The position numbers were made by a program, and so were the translations under genes. From NCBI GenBank assembly GCA_014529385.2, contig CM043960.1:38791281-38855280 (forward strand): 64,000 nucleotides of DNA, in the 5' to 3' direction. The notes below the pieces were generated by a model, which saw only the letters and a list, made by a program, of their open reading frames with translations, was not told the DNA's origin and did no database searches. Origin of the DNA: Adiantum capillus-veneris. Lineage: Eukaryota > Streptophyta > Polypodiopsida > Polypodiales > Pteridaceae. This document shows, piece by piece, positions 47,201 to 58,140 of this stretch; the first letter of the stretch is position 1, and each line of letters opens with the position of its first letter.

Positions 47201-47654
47201 CAATGACACCCAAGCTACTCTCACCTAGTTTAGTACAGTTTATAGCCTCATATGGGTGGACCAGCAATACCACTCCATTACCAAGTTTTGTAGATCTATT
47301 GTCAGCCCAAAGGATGACTCTTTTCTCTTTCCAACTCGCTCTATCTATCAAGCCATCTTCTTGACCAACAAGAAAATCCTCATCTATTGTGTGAGATTTT
47401 CCTCTATCCATAACAATATTATGCAATGGCCATTTGATGATGCTTCCAACTGCTTGAGACATGGTTCTTGCGTCCATAGTGATGAATGGAATCAAGAAGG
47501 TGTCATCAAAACTTTCTAGTACATGTATCGCCACACATGTTGTGCCAATCAATTCAAAACCACAACGTTGAGATGCATCAGTGGAATGAATAACCCCACG
47601 AGCTTTCCTTGTGGAACCATCAACAAGAAACACTGAATCACCTTGTTTTGAACC
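44218..47654 (-). pseudogene. DUF7869-like transposase gene, main coding exon
   Basis: Minus frame open from 47654 to TAA at 44483-44481, about 1,057 codons. Splice acceptor TTGCAG precedes 47654 and no ATG lies nearby, so earlier exons lie to the right. Residues (from 47660): 60-85 have an 'A.G..I.WP' block (MSQAVGSIIKWPLH) seen in plant transposon proteins; 205-235 are acidic; 270-285 basic; 294-313 and 496-502 are Cys-rich; 365-390 read KVCSKAWYVMHGIGKSTFYR. Acidic residues that may form a nuclease site are D559/D562 in HDKMDQSK, D742 in LQLDNCGSENKNR and 777-784 GHTHEDID. This order matches proteins annotated as DUF7869 in plants. After the stop (CAA-to-TAA fits) and one shift near 44437, the family's C-terminus is still readable (CWNKYWRENINDPQRWEDTS) to TGA at 44218. 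It is one nonsense and one shift away from intact. The family call is from memory of motif style. Confidence 0.65.
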
Positions 47655-47749
47655 CTGCAATTTTTGAGAAAATAAAGAGATATCAGTAAAATTTTATGCC
47701 TGAACATATAACTCAAAATTTAATGCATTCCCAAGATACACTCACAATT

Positions 47750-48620
47750 TTGGCAAAATCTTGCATCCCATTCAATTAAGAAAATCTACACTGAGTCAAT
47801 CCATGGAGGATGGTAGGAGGCTCGAGCTCAAGTTTGAGCCTGTATGTACATCCAAGTGCTAGAAATATAAAGCTTACAAGAGTTGCAAGATAGGGACTAT
47901 GTTACATTGCAGAGGCACCCATGGAATTTGATAGGAGGATGGAGCCTTTATGCACATCCAAGTGCTAGAAATATATAGCTCACAAGAGTTACAAGATGGA
48001 TCTCGAGTTATACTAAATCAACCCATTGGGGATGGTAGGAGGCTCAAGCTCAAGTTTGAGCCTAAATGTACATCTAAGTGCTAGAAATCTAAAGCTGAAA
48101 ATAGGTCCAATATGGTGCCTAAGTTACAATGCCGGAGCATAGATGGAGCCTAAATGTAGGTCTAAGTGCTAGAAATCTTTAGCTTAAAATAGTTGCAAGA
48201 TGGATCTCAAGCTATAAGTCAACCCACGCACGACGGTAGGAGGCTCAAGCTCAAGTTTGATCCTAGATGTACATCTAAGTGCTATAAATACCTAGATAAA
48301 AAGAGTTTCACAAAGCCAAAGTTTCATAGAGGCAAGCATGGAATTTTGTAGGTGGCTCGATCTCAAGTTTGAGCCTAAATGTACATCCAAGTGTTAGAAA
48401 TCTATACTTGTCACACGGGTTGCAAGATGTAGCCCAAGTTACATGGAGGCACCCATGGAATTTGGTAGAAAGATCAAACTCAAGTTTGAGCATAGATGCA
48501 CATTCAAGTGTTGGAAATCTACGAGCAACAACAGGTGTGAGAAAAAACCCAAGCTATGTTGAAGTAGCCTTGAATTTGGAAGGAGACTCAAATTGAAGTT
48601 CGAGCTATATTATACATTTA
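47750..48620. repeat. Tandem array A, about 90-120 bp units with palindromic core
   Basis: At least seven units. 'gtacatccaagtgctagaaat' or close variants recur near 47845, 47957, 48067, 48163, 48270, 48382 and 48500. Most units begin with a GGCTC-(R)AGCTCAAGTTTGAGCC inverted repeat. The array follows the 5' side of the DUF7869-like coding exon, probably as intron. Confidence 0.8.
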
Positions 48621-49396
48621 AAGAGTTGTAAGGTGGAGCCAAGGTAATGATGAGCTTTACATCAAACCTAAGTTTCCTTGAATGACCTATCAAAAGAGTC
48701 GGAGCTTACAAGAAGGTGAGGCTTCAAAGTAGTTGCATGAGTGGCTCAAACTTAAGTTCGAGCCTAGTTAGTCATATAGTTTTCTTTTAGGATAGGACAT
48801 TAGTTTGAGTATAGGTGGACTTGGAGATTATGCTATGACAATTGAGCGTTGATGGACATTCAAAATACAATGAGGTTTTTTTCTCAGTTGTTTATGTGTA
48901 AATCGATTCTTGGTGATTATAGTCCTGGTGTTTTATGTGTTGTAGCAGGACAATTTTACATGCAAAAAGGTGCAATGAAATCGGTTAAGGAAGAGGGTTG
49001 GTGGAGGTGGGTCCCTCACTCATTGATCCTAAGAGGTTTTAGCCAAGGGAAGTCAAAACTATGTCCAACTTGTGAGTATTATTTTCTCAAAACTCTCAAA
49101 AAACTAGTTCTAGACACCCCTAACTTCGTCGAATTTTTTGACCCCTTAAACGTCGTTTTTTTGAAAACTGTTCAGAAAAGCGTAGAGCCGCTCTCAAGCT
49201 ACAGGCTCATAAAAAAAGTTTTGCAATCGGACTCCGTATGTGAAAGTTATGTTGATTTTCGTGAAAAGTTTTTTTTTCACTTCTTTTAACCATCATGAAA
49301 ACCATTAGTTTTGATCCACACATGTGAGTTTGCTAATCTAACCTTGGTAGGGTTGGTGGGAAAAGCTATTAAAGGCTTTTTAATGCTTTTAAAACC
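48621..49396. other. No recognisable gene; middle of the divergent spacer
   Basis: Contains a frame at 48849-49289 without any signature. The segment 49120-49290 ('caatcggactccgtatgtgaaagttatg') is of a type common in plant LTRs and spacers. A shared promoter for the two diverging genes would lie about here, but none can be pointed to. Confidence 0.35.
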
Positions 49397-49546
49397 TTCT
49401 ATATTATAATAGGTTTGGTTTTTTCTACAAACTGTGACGAATTCGACGACGGCGCGACAGGTGAGATTCTTTACTCTCGCATCTCCTTGCCCTCTGCAAA
49501 TCTGCTCGCGGCCCCACAAGGCTCTTTTTCACAACTCTAGATTAAT

Positions 49547-49614
<68 letters not shown>

Positions 49615-49860
49615 ACATTAAAACAAGGTTTCGGATTTTGTGCAGACAGTGAAAAAACTGACGACGATGTGACAGGTATGGCTCTTTACTTACCCATCTC
49701 CCTCTCCTCTATGAATCTATTTGCAGTCCCAAAACGCTCTACATTAACTCTGTATGTGTGTGTGTGTGCATATCTTTCTCTTTTTGATTGCAGGTGAAGA
49801 TTTGATTGCAGTTTAGATTTGAAATTTGAATTTCAAATTCGAAAGGCTTATCCAGGTGCA
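49397..49860 (+). other. Possible non-coding leader exons of the ParB-methylase gene
   Basis: Three plus-strand candidates sit between splice-like sites: ...GCGCGACAG|GTGAG (about 49461), TGTGCAG|acag...GTGACAG|GTATGG (about 49646-49676) and ATTGCAG|gtga...CTTATCCAG|GTGCAC (about 49792-49855). The first two are an imperfect duplication (shared 'gacgacg..g.gacaggt'). No long frame runs through them. If real, the following intron to 53349 contains array B. Confidence 0.3.
49553..49612. repeat. (CT)n microsatellite
   Basis: About 29 TC units. Confidence 0.95.
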
Positions 49861-49883
49861 CTTCTTTGTCTGTCTCTCTCTCT

Positions 49884-49909
49884 CGTGTGTGTGTGTGTGT
49901 GTGTGTGTG
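49884..49909. repeat. (GT)n microsatellite
   Basis: About 13 GT units after a short CT run. Confidence 0.9.
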
Positions 49910-49914
49910 ATATC

Positions 49915-50190
49915 TTCTTCTAATCTTTCTGTGTAATTACCATTAGCTCCTCTTAATCACTCTCTAATCTCTCTGTGTAATCTCCCTTGCCTCCTCTTAA
50001 TCACTCCCTAATCTCTTCTAATCTCTCTATGTAATCTTCTTTGCCTCCTCTTAATCACTCCCTAATCTCTTCTAATCTCTCTATGTAATCTCCCTTGCCT
50101 CCTCTTAATCACTCCTTAATCTCTTCTAATCTCTCTATGTAATCTCCCTTGCCTCCTCTTAATCACTCCCTCCCTTCCTCTTAATCTCTC
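49915..50190. repeat. 54-bp minisatellite
   Basis: 'cctcctcttaatcactccct' starts at 49990, 50044, 50098 (CTTA variant) and 50152, an exact 54-bp period. A shorter decayed unit lies to the left. Confidence 0.9.
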
Positions 50191-50640
50191 CTAAACCTAC
50201 ATCTCAAAAGTTCAGTCTTCAATATCATTCTATTAGTTTCTAATCTCTATTTAATCTACTTCTAATGACTACTTATACTCATTATTGTTTGCTACCGTCT
50301 CCTTAATACACCTTTAAACTCTATCATTAAGTTAATCAAACTACAACTACGTCTAAAATCACGCTCTATAAATTGAAAGTAAGTGTCTATTCTTTAATTA
50401 GAGTACTTAATCAATAAGTACTTTAATTAACTTTTTTTAAAAACTGTAATTAAGTAATTAATCTACTTAAAGAAAAAGGTAGATAACAACACTTACTTGG
50501 TTGGGTACTGAGTGTGACATTTCCAATTGACGTAGATTCTTTGCTTTTGATATTTAGCTCGTTTTTGGTGCCTTGTTTCCTTGTTTCCTTGTTGAGAAAC
50601 TAGAACAATGAGCTCATGTAGCTTAAACCTCACCTTCTAA
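50191..50640. other. No recognisable gene
   Basis: AT-rich sequence between the 54-bp minisatellite and array B, with no open frame or repeat of note. Confidence 0.5.
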
Positions 50641-53275
50641 TGCTCTCAAAGCACTAGCATATTCCACTCTACTGTGACCTCATGAGCTTATTGTGGATAT
50701 TTTAGCATGATAGCGTTGCCTCATGCAAGTGCTTGAGACTTAACTAGGGCTAGAGCATAATAGCTCTAGGGAAAGCGGCTCAAATTTAAGTTTGAAACTC
50801 GCCTACATATGCTATTGTAGCAAGTATGGCTTAATGGCATCCTTGTGGCTACTTAGGGAAAGAGGCTCGAGCTTAAGTTCGAACCTTGCCTACATATGCT
50901 AATATAGCAAGTCTGCCTTGAACTTAAGTTTGAGCCTCAACTGTATATTTTACTTTAGCACTAGGGTGTACGGTTAGCCTCATGACATCTGTGTGGCTAC
51001 CAATGCCAGTAGGCTCAAACTTAAGTTCGATCCTCACTTGCATATACTAGAGTAGCACCATCATGTAGGGCTTGTTGCTACACGGGGCTAGAAGAACACC
51101 TTTAGGATCGATCTTAAGTTCGAGCCTCAAGTGCATATTCTTTAGAACTAGGATGCAAGGCTTGCCTCCTAACATCCTTGTAGCTACCAATGGAAAGAGC
51201 CTTGCTTGCTGTGTAGCCCTACTATGCAAGGGCACAGCCTCATGACATCTTTGTGGCTATCAAGGACATGGAAAAATATCTTTAGACTCAAGCTAAAGTT
51301 TGAGTATTTCATACTGTAGCGCTAGGGGGAAAGGTTAGCCTTGTGAAATCCTTATAGCTACTAAGGTCATAGAATAGCATCCTTGTGGAAAACAATGGGA
51401 AAAAGCTTGCACTTAAGTGTAGACCTTGCCTACAAATGTCAGTATAGCACTACGATGCATGTATAGCTTCATGACATCCATGTGGATACCAAAGGAAAAG
51501 AAAAACACTTTGAGGCTCGAGCTTAAGTTCGAGCCTCAATTGTATAAGCTATTGTAGCACTTGGGAGTATGTCTGGACTCATCCTTTAGAGATACTAATT
51601 CCAAGAGTCTCGAACTTAAGTTTGATCCTCACTTGCATAGGCTAGTGTAGCACTAGAATGCAAGCCTAATGCCATCCTTGTGGCTACCATGGGTATAGAA
51701 TAGCACCTTAAGTTCAAGCCTCATTTTCATATGCTAGTGTAGCACTAGGATGCAAGGCTTTCCTCATGAAATCCTTGTGTCTACTAAGGGCAAGAGGCTC
51801 GAACTTAAGTTTGAGCCTTGCCTACATATGCTAGTATAGCACTAGCATGAAAGTCTAGCTTCATGACATCCTTGTGGATACCAAGGGAATAGAACAACAC
51901 CTTTAGGTTCAAACTTAAGTTTAAGCATCAATTGCATATGATATTGTAGCACCAATGTGTAAGGATAGCCGAGGGATATCCTTGTGGCTACTTAGGGAAA
52001 GAGGCTCGAACTTAAGTTCGAACCTCGCCTACATATGATAGTATAGAAAGTCTAACCTAATGACATCCTTGTGAATACTTAGGGAAAGCGGCTCAAATTT
52101 AAGTTTGAACCTTGCCTGCATATGCTATTGTAGGCTATCTTAATGACATCCTTGTGGCTACTTAGGGAAAGAGGCTCAAACTTAAGTTTGAACCTTTCCT
52201 ACTTATGCTAACATAGCAAGTCTAACTTAAGTTCGAACCTTGCCTACATATGCTATTGTAGCAAGTCTGGCTTAATGACATCCTTGTGGCTACTTAGGAA
52301 AAGAGGCTCGAGCTTAAGTTCGAACCTTGCCTACATATGCTAATATAGCAAGTCTGCCTTGAACTTAAGTTTGAGCATCAACTGTATATGTTACTTTAGC
52401 ACTAGGGTGTAAGGTTAGCATCATGACATCTGTGTGGCTACCAATGCCAGTAGGCTCAAACTTAAGTTCGATCCTCACTTGCATATACTAGAGTAGCACC
52501 AGCATGTAGGGCTTGTTGCTACCAAGGGCATAGAAGAACACCTTTAGGCTCGATCTTAAGTTCGAGCCTCAAGTGCATATTCTTTAGCACTAGGATGCAA
52601 GGCTTGCCTCATGACATCCTTGTGGCTAGCCTTATTTGCATATGCTATTGTAGCACTAGGGTGTAAGGCTAGCCAAGGGACATCCTTGTGGCTACCAAAG
52701 GCAAGAGGCTCGAGCTGAAGTTCGAGCCTCACCTAGATATGTTAGTATAGCACTATCATGAAAATCTAGATTCACTAAGTCCTTTTAGGATTCATGCAAG
52801 AATAGAAAAACACTTAGGATTGAACTTAAGTCTAGGCTCATGGCATCCTTTTGGTTACCAATGACAAGAGGCTCAAACTTAAGTTTGATCCCCACTTGCA
52901 TATTTGAGTGTAGCACTAGCATGGAAGGCTAGCTTGATGACATATTTGTGGCTATCAAGGGCATAGAATAGCACCTTTAGGCTCGATCTTAAGTTCGAGC
53001 GTCAAGTGCATCAAGGAATAAAAAATCACTTTCAGGCTCAAACTTAAGTTTGAGCTTCCTCTCCATATGCTAATGTAGCATTGGGGTGCATGCCTAGCCT
53101 CATGACATTCTTCTAGCTAGAAAAATCATAGAGCTTCACTTTTAGGCTCAAATTTAATGTAGCACTAACTTGCAAGACTACTCTCATGACATCCTTGAGG
53201 CTAGCAAGGGTACAAAACAACATCTTTTGGCTCAAACTTAAGTTCGAGCCTCGCCTACACATGCTAGTGTTTTTT
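50640..53275. repeat. Tandem array B: about 26 copies of a CTTAAG-centred palindrome
   Basis: By eye about 26 units of roughly 55-180 bp. Each has an inverted repeat whose ideal form is GAACTTAAGTTC flanked by GGCTC on the left and GAGCC on the right. Good examples are at 50861, 51011, 51512, 51790, 52003, 52303, 52546 and 53034. Between palindromes the filler resembles 'gcctacatatgctagtgtagcac' and 'catgacatccttgtggctac'. A longer-range copy exists: the block at 50862 recurs at 52303 (1,441 bp apart) with several units in the same order. The array ends 75 bp before the acceptor of the ParB-like exon. Confidence 0.92.
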
Positions 53276-53349
53276 TTTAAATGTACTATTTAACTTAAAC
53301 ATATGCTCCTAAGTTTAGGTTCTAACATTGTTCTTTTTGGTTGTTTCAG

Positions 53350-54793
53350 GAATGGAGGCTTCCAATGTACCAAGTATACCAGAGCAGGGTGCACAAGTCT
53401 TCACACTTGATGTTCTTGGAATGTCCACTCACGCCAAACTACTGCTCCAAGAATAAAGGTTGACAAGACCTTTGAGTTAACAAAAGAAGAAGGAGTGAAG
53501 TGGTTTGTGGATACCTACGATACAGATGCAAACTACAAAGGTGACATCCATCTATATTTGTCACAAGGTGATATGAAATATGGAGACATGGGGATTGTTG
53601 TGGGTGTCAAAGATGATGTGGATGCAACAACAATGCCATGCTTTGCATGTAATGTGCTACCTATTGGAGAGACCACAAAGGCAAACAAGTTTTGCTTATC
53701 ATTGGGCACTTTTCATGTAGCAGACATGAATGGTAGCAAACTAGGAAAATAAAATTCTATTGTAAAATTAGGATTGAAGATCTCCAGCTTCACTAATCAA
53801 GAAGACTCGGGTGTGGACTGCGTGGAAGACCTAGTGAAGGCAGTGAAACATGCAAAGCGAGTCTTGAGCTTACCAAAGAAGATTGTACCTGCAAAGAAAC
53901 CAATAGGGGCACTACCTAAGAAAGTTGTGGAGAAGACAGGGAAAGCCATAGTTAGGAGTGCACTTGCAGCATCAAAAGGTGCCCGTGCAAGCGCTTCAAC
54001 ACATGTAGAGAAGATCACTGCCACCATTAATTTAGAGCAGCAAGAAGGTTCACAAGGGCAAGATGCACAAGGACTTAGAAGAAAAAGAAAGGCAAAGGAT
54101 GATTCTACTCTTGAGGAAGATCGACAAAAACTAGCAAAGAGGAAGATGAAAAAGAGTGCAGAAGAAAAAGAGGTTTCTGAAGAGGAGTTGATGGACATGG
54201 AAACTCCATCCGAAGATAACAAGACACTGACCTCTTTAGAAATCAAGAAGGGATTCTATCCTTTTGGGATCAATGAAGTATTTAGCATTGACGTGACAAG
54301 GTGTTTTCCTGCTCCATCAAACTATGTGTACAGAAGATTAAATCTAGATTGGGTCAGGATTTTGACTTTAGACTTCATTCAAGAACCAAAGCAAGAGGAG
54401 ATACTAGCAATTTTGATGCCTTGTGATCCTTCCAAAAAACATCCTCTTGACAAACTTTCCAAAGAGGATGTTCACAATGTTGATTACTGGATCATCTCTG
54501 GACAACACTCCATTAGTGCTGCAAAACGTTTGCAAGGTGCAAACGTTGCAAAGGTTACCCCTCAATTGCGTCAACAATTCAAATATAGACGATCAAATAT
54601 TATTCTCAATTGCCCACCAAAGATCTCTTGTGAAATCTCCAAAGATGCGAATCTATCTGTTGTAATGTCAATGCAAAAGGAGCCATTTCTTGACCAACTT
54701 ATGCAAGCACGAGCACAATGGCATGCAAATGGTTGTCCTTCTAAGCCACCACCTGGTGTCAACCAAACCAAGAAGGACTTTGAGGCTTGGAAG
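53350..54793 (+). pseudogene. ParB/sulfiredoxin-like domain exon of a ParB-DNA methylase gene
   Basis: Acceptor TTTCAG at 53344-53349, donor AAG|GTAG at 54793, phase 0. ATG at 53352 opens MEASNVPSIPEQG. The frame shifts once at 53411-53450 and a TAA at 53750-53752 (CAA-to-TAA fits) is followed in the same frame by 340 open codons. Order: N-terminal globular part (KTFELTKEEGVKWFVDTYDT, LSLGTFHVADMNGSKLGK), a Lys-rich, Ala-rich and acidic linker with bipartite-NLS-like basic groups (RRKRKAK, KRKMKK), then a ParB-like domain. In it FSIDVTRCF, LTLDFIQEP and DYWIISGQHSISAAKRLQ (about 54482-54536) match the ParB/Srx fold's strand pattern and its 'GxHR..A' box, with Ser for the Arg. In bacteria and phages ParB-like domains precede DNA methylases in one protein, and the next exon looks like such a methylase. 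The ParB call rests on that motif and context. Confidence 0.5.
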
Positions 54794-55171
54794 GTAGTTG
54801 TTTGATTCTTTGAAAAAATGGATGTGAGTCTTTTTAATCAATATCTATTTAATCAATATCTATTTAATCAATATCTATTTGTAAACTAGAGTCTATCATA
54901 GGCTCAAGCAAGACCTCCATGTGCTCATTTAGAACTTAAATTCAGGTTTTAACTTAAGATTTAGTGTCACTTGCATATGAGGCTAAGCGAGGCTCGAACT
55001 TAAGTTTGAGCCCCACTTACATTTACCCATGTATTTTGGACTTTGCATAGATGTATGTGAGCATATAAAGAAACAATTCAATCTAGATAGGCTTGAACTT
55101 ATTAAGTATGCGTCTCAATCCCACAAGTTAGAGACTTGTCAATATTGATGTTGGAATTTTCAATTTTGCAG
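54794..55171 (+). other. Intron between the ParB-like and methylase-like exons
   Basis: GTAGTT...TTGCAG, phase 0 on both sides. It holds a short triplicated 'aatcaatatctattt' near 54836-54881 and one or two copies of the CTTAAG palindrome (about 54985-55012), the same as array B. Confidence 0.7.
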
Positions 55172-56519
55172 ACCTTTGTTGAGACAACAGAGCACACACT
55201 TCAAAAGGGATTTGTCAAGACCGACTTGCATTTGCTTCTATGTGATGAGAAGATATGGAAGAATTGGGTCAAGATCATGAGACAATATGCTCGAGGCTTG
55301 CTACCAAATACAAAGGGAGAAACAATGACGAAGGTTCCAACGAAAATCTAAATTTCTAACTATGAAGGGTGGTCAGATTCGACAAGCACTTGGCACAGCA
55401 ACACTGGCACCTACATTGTTCAGGTGCATTTTAGGCCTCGAGAATAAAGAAGTTCTTGAACTACAGAATGCAATCCTGGACAAAACCATCTTGCTAAAGA
55501 AGAGCAAGCATACCCCTCATAGAATGGACATGGATGAGATGGCTTGGAAGCTAAAAACAGATCGAGTGTTGAAAGAAGCAATAATATCATTCTTCTTTGA
55601 TTTGACAAGGGAAAATTTATCTTGGGAGCAAGTTTGTGAGAAGTACAAGCTAGGAGAGCATGAGTACAATCAAATGAGGAGCTATAGCCAGTACTATGTC
55701 AAGGACTCCCTCAACAGAGCAAAGAAGACTCCACCCTCACTCCCAAAAAGTGTAATAACTCTCCTCAATCATCTTTATAGAGCTAATATGGGCATAATAT
55801 CTCAAGATGAGTCTATTCCATGGAGAATCAAGGGGGTGGGCTTTGATATGGGGAAGATCAAAGACTTTTGCAATACAGAGCATGTACCATTTCAAATGGT
55901 TGTCTTGGATCTTCATGGTACTAAAGAAAAGCTCTCTATAGATTTTTTTGCAAATTTGGCACTCAATCTAAACACATTGAATGCACAATACGAATATGTG
56001 CTAGTGTGTTTCATTGATTTCATCAATATCGGAATGCTTGTTGAAGGGGTTTCTAGCCAGTCAACTAAGGTCCATATTGAATATGGAAATATCCAAGCAA
56101 CAAGAGATGACTCATGGATAGATGGAACTGTGGACTCTACAATGGTTGCTCTTTTTGTTAGCAAGGTTGATAGATTTGAGGCTATTGACAAAGCTCATAC
56201 GAAAAGAGTCTTTTTCTCAGGCTCTCGTGGCAAGGATCATGAATTTATTGATAGAAACTTCATTGATGGCCTTATCACAGGGTTTTTTCCTGAGCAAAGC
56301 TATGTGTTGGAAATTTTTTGCGGTGGAGTTGTGTTGGAGCAAAGCTTGTCGAAGAAGAGAAGGGCAATTGCTCTATGTAAAGATGATTTTGAAGCAATGG
56401 AGTTAGAATCTCAATGCTCTAGTCTTTTGGAGAGCAATCCGTCCTTGCAGGACATTAGAAAAAATATGGACTCTCCTAGGGCCCTTTTTATTAGGGAAGG
56501 GTTAGTGGAGGACCAATGA
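55172..56519 (+). pseudogene. Beta-class-order N6/N4 DNA methylase-like exon
   Basis: The exon opens TFVETTEHTLQKGFVK in phase with the ParB-like exon. The frame shifts once near 55340 and then stays open for 385 codons to TGA at 56519. A helical region (WKLKTDRVLKEAIISFFFDL; LSWEQVCEKYKLGEHEYNQM) leads to an alpha/beta part. VPFQMVVLDLHGTKEK (about 55888-55935) sits where beta-class methylases have the catalytic DPPY/DPPW strand, reading DLHG here. About 130 residues later VLEIFCGGVVLEQSLSKKRR (about 56309-56367) sits where they have motif I (FxGxG), with acidic residues (CKDDFEAMELE) at the next strand end. IV-before-I is the N6_N4_Mtase order. Such enzymes methylate adenine N6 or cytosine N4. 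The catalytic PP is lost and the frame is broken, so this copy is probably inactive. A more distant Rossmann-fold enzyme is possible. Confidence 0.4.
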
Positions 56520-56562
56520 AAGGGCTCTTGGGATATCACCTATAGCCTAAGGAGAGATAGGG

Positions 56563-56930
56563 GGGCATCCTATTTGTCCCCCTCTTCAATGCTTGATTCC
56601 TAGAGAGAAAGGGGAGGTGGACTAGGGGGGCGGGCGGGGGGAAGAGGTGTCATAAAGCCTAGAGAGGGACCCTTGACAAAAAGGGACCCCAAAAGAAAAC
56701 TCGCGCAGGTCAAAAAACCCTAAAAATTTGAAATTTTTGAAAAGTCTAAAAAATGACCATTTCCCCTCCAAAATTGCCCAAAACATAACCAAACAAAAAA
56801 AAGTCACTTTTTCTCTTCAAATTCCCTCTTTCTATCTCTCCCACAATCTTCTCTCCCCTGCCCCCTCCCCTCCCCTCACTCTCTCTGTGCAGTCAACCCC
56901 ACCATAGCCAAAAGCTCACTCTCCATCTTC
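56563..56930 (+). repeat. Left terminal inverted repeat
   Basis: Starts about 45 bp after the stop codon of the methylase-like exon. Its reverse complement is at 61420-61803. High similarity over the middle 150 bp, weaker outside. Confidence 0.6.
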
Positions 56931-57240
56931 TCTAGCTCTCCCTCCCCTCCCCCCTCCATTCTCTCTGTGCTGTGCAACCCACCATAGCCCAAATCTCATC
57001 ACTATCCTCCTCTTCAGCTGTCCCCCCTCCCTCTCCTCACTCTCTCTACAGTCAACCCCACCATAGCCAAATGCTCACTCTCCATCCTCTCTAGCTCTCC
57101 CTCCCCTCACCCCTCCATTCTCCACAGTGCAGCCCACCATAGCCCAAAGCTCATCACTATCCCACCATAGCTAAAAGCTCACTCTCCATCCTCTCTATCT
57201 CTCCCTTTCTCGCCTTCATTCTCTCTGTATTGTGTAGACC
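56890..57240. repeat. C-rich repeats of about 155 bp
   Basis: 'cagtcaaccccaccatagcc' at 56891 and about 57050, and 'caccatagccca' with 'tcatcactatcc' at about 56981 and 57132, show a composite unit of roughly 155 bp in pyrimidine-rich sequence. Confidence 0.7.
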
Positions 57241-57323
57241 TCACTATCCTTCTCTCCAACCCTCACCCCCCTCCCCCTTCCCAATCTCTCTCTAATGTGT
57301 GGCCACCCGACCTCTTCCCAAGA

Positions 57324-58140
57324 ATGTCCACCCATACCACGCATAGAAAACCCAAGTTGGAGATACAAAAGGTCATACTGCACAACACAAAGAGCTTGAA
57401 GGTGGAATGGATCCCACAGGTATTTAGCAAGGCTCATGGGTCTACATGCAACCGTTTAGTGTTGGTCCTCATGGAGTACAATGTCGAGGCATACTGGAAC
57501 GCCATTGGAAGTGAAGACTAATGGCTTTCAAAACAAAACCTGGAATGGTGGCCATCACTCAACATGTGTATAGTGTAGCTGAGATCCACTTGTAGAGAGC
57601 TTCAAACCAATTTTCACCTCATTGTAAGTCTAATGCTAAGTCATCTTATGGGTATGTCCTCTTTAATTTGCATGTGTTCATATTTTTTGACAACGGTATT
57701 TGTGAACGTATTTTTTTATCCAGCTTACTTGCAAAGCAACCGCTTGAATGCCTCTCGGGTACCTTTATGGTTGTGCATGCTATAGATAAGAACTAATCTA
57801 TATAACTCAACAATGTATATTAATTTAAACTATAGTAGCTAACACCATATTTGTTGTATTACAGGATGTTACTGCAGTGGATGCTTGGGCTCAACTTGGT
57901 TTGGTGTCAAGTGGAAAGTGCAACTTCTCCAATCAGAAGATCATTCTAAAGAGTCTTTGTTTGGTGTGTATACTTGTGGATATGGAGGTCCATGGAGTTA
58001 TCAATGATGAGACAAGCCTTGCTAAGAGCATAGCAATTGCCTCATTCTATATTCCATTCAATGTATTTGATCCAGTACATAACATCCCAAGCTATTATTG
58101 TAGCCAAGCTACAAACTTTGTAATGAAACTACTTGAATAG
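57324..58140 (+). CDS. Small unknown gene inside the inverted-repeat element
   Basis: Two candidate exons. The first, from ATG 57324, reads MSTHTTHRKPKLEIQKVILH and ends near 57521. The second, 57865-58140, follows a TATTACAG acceptor, reads DVTAVDAWAQLGLVSSGKCN and ends LLE at 58140. The join between them is not settled: the first frame has its own stop at 57519-57521 and a donor such as CACAG|GTATT (57418) would drop its last part. I recognise no domain. The second exon has a hydrophobic centre (ILKSLCLVCILVDMEV). It may be a captured gene fragment carried by the element. Confidence 0.35.

Noticed and set aside
48849-49289. 146-codon plus-strand frame in the divergent spacer
   Set aside because: No recognisable domain; its second half is sequence of a type common in LTRs and spacers.
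50640-53275. CRISPR array
   Set aside because: Repeats are palindromic and regular in part, but the spacing is variable, the fillers are themselves repeated, and the context is eukaryotic.
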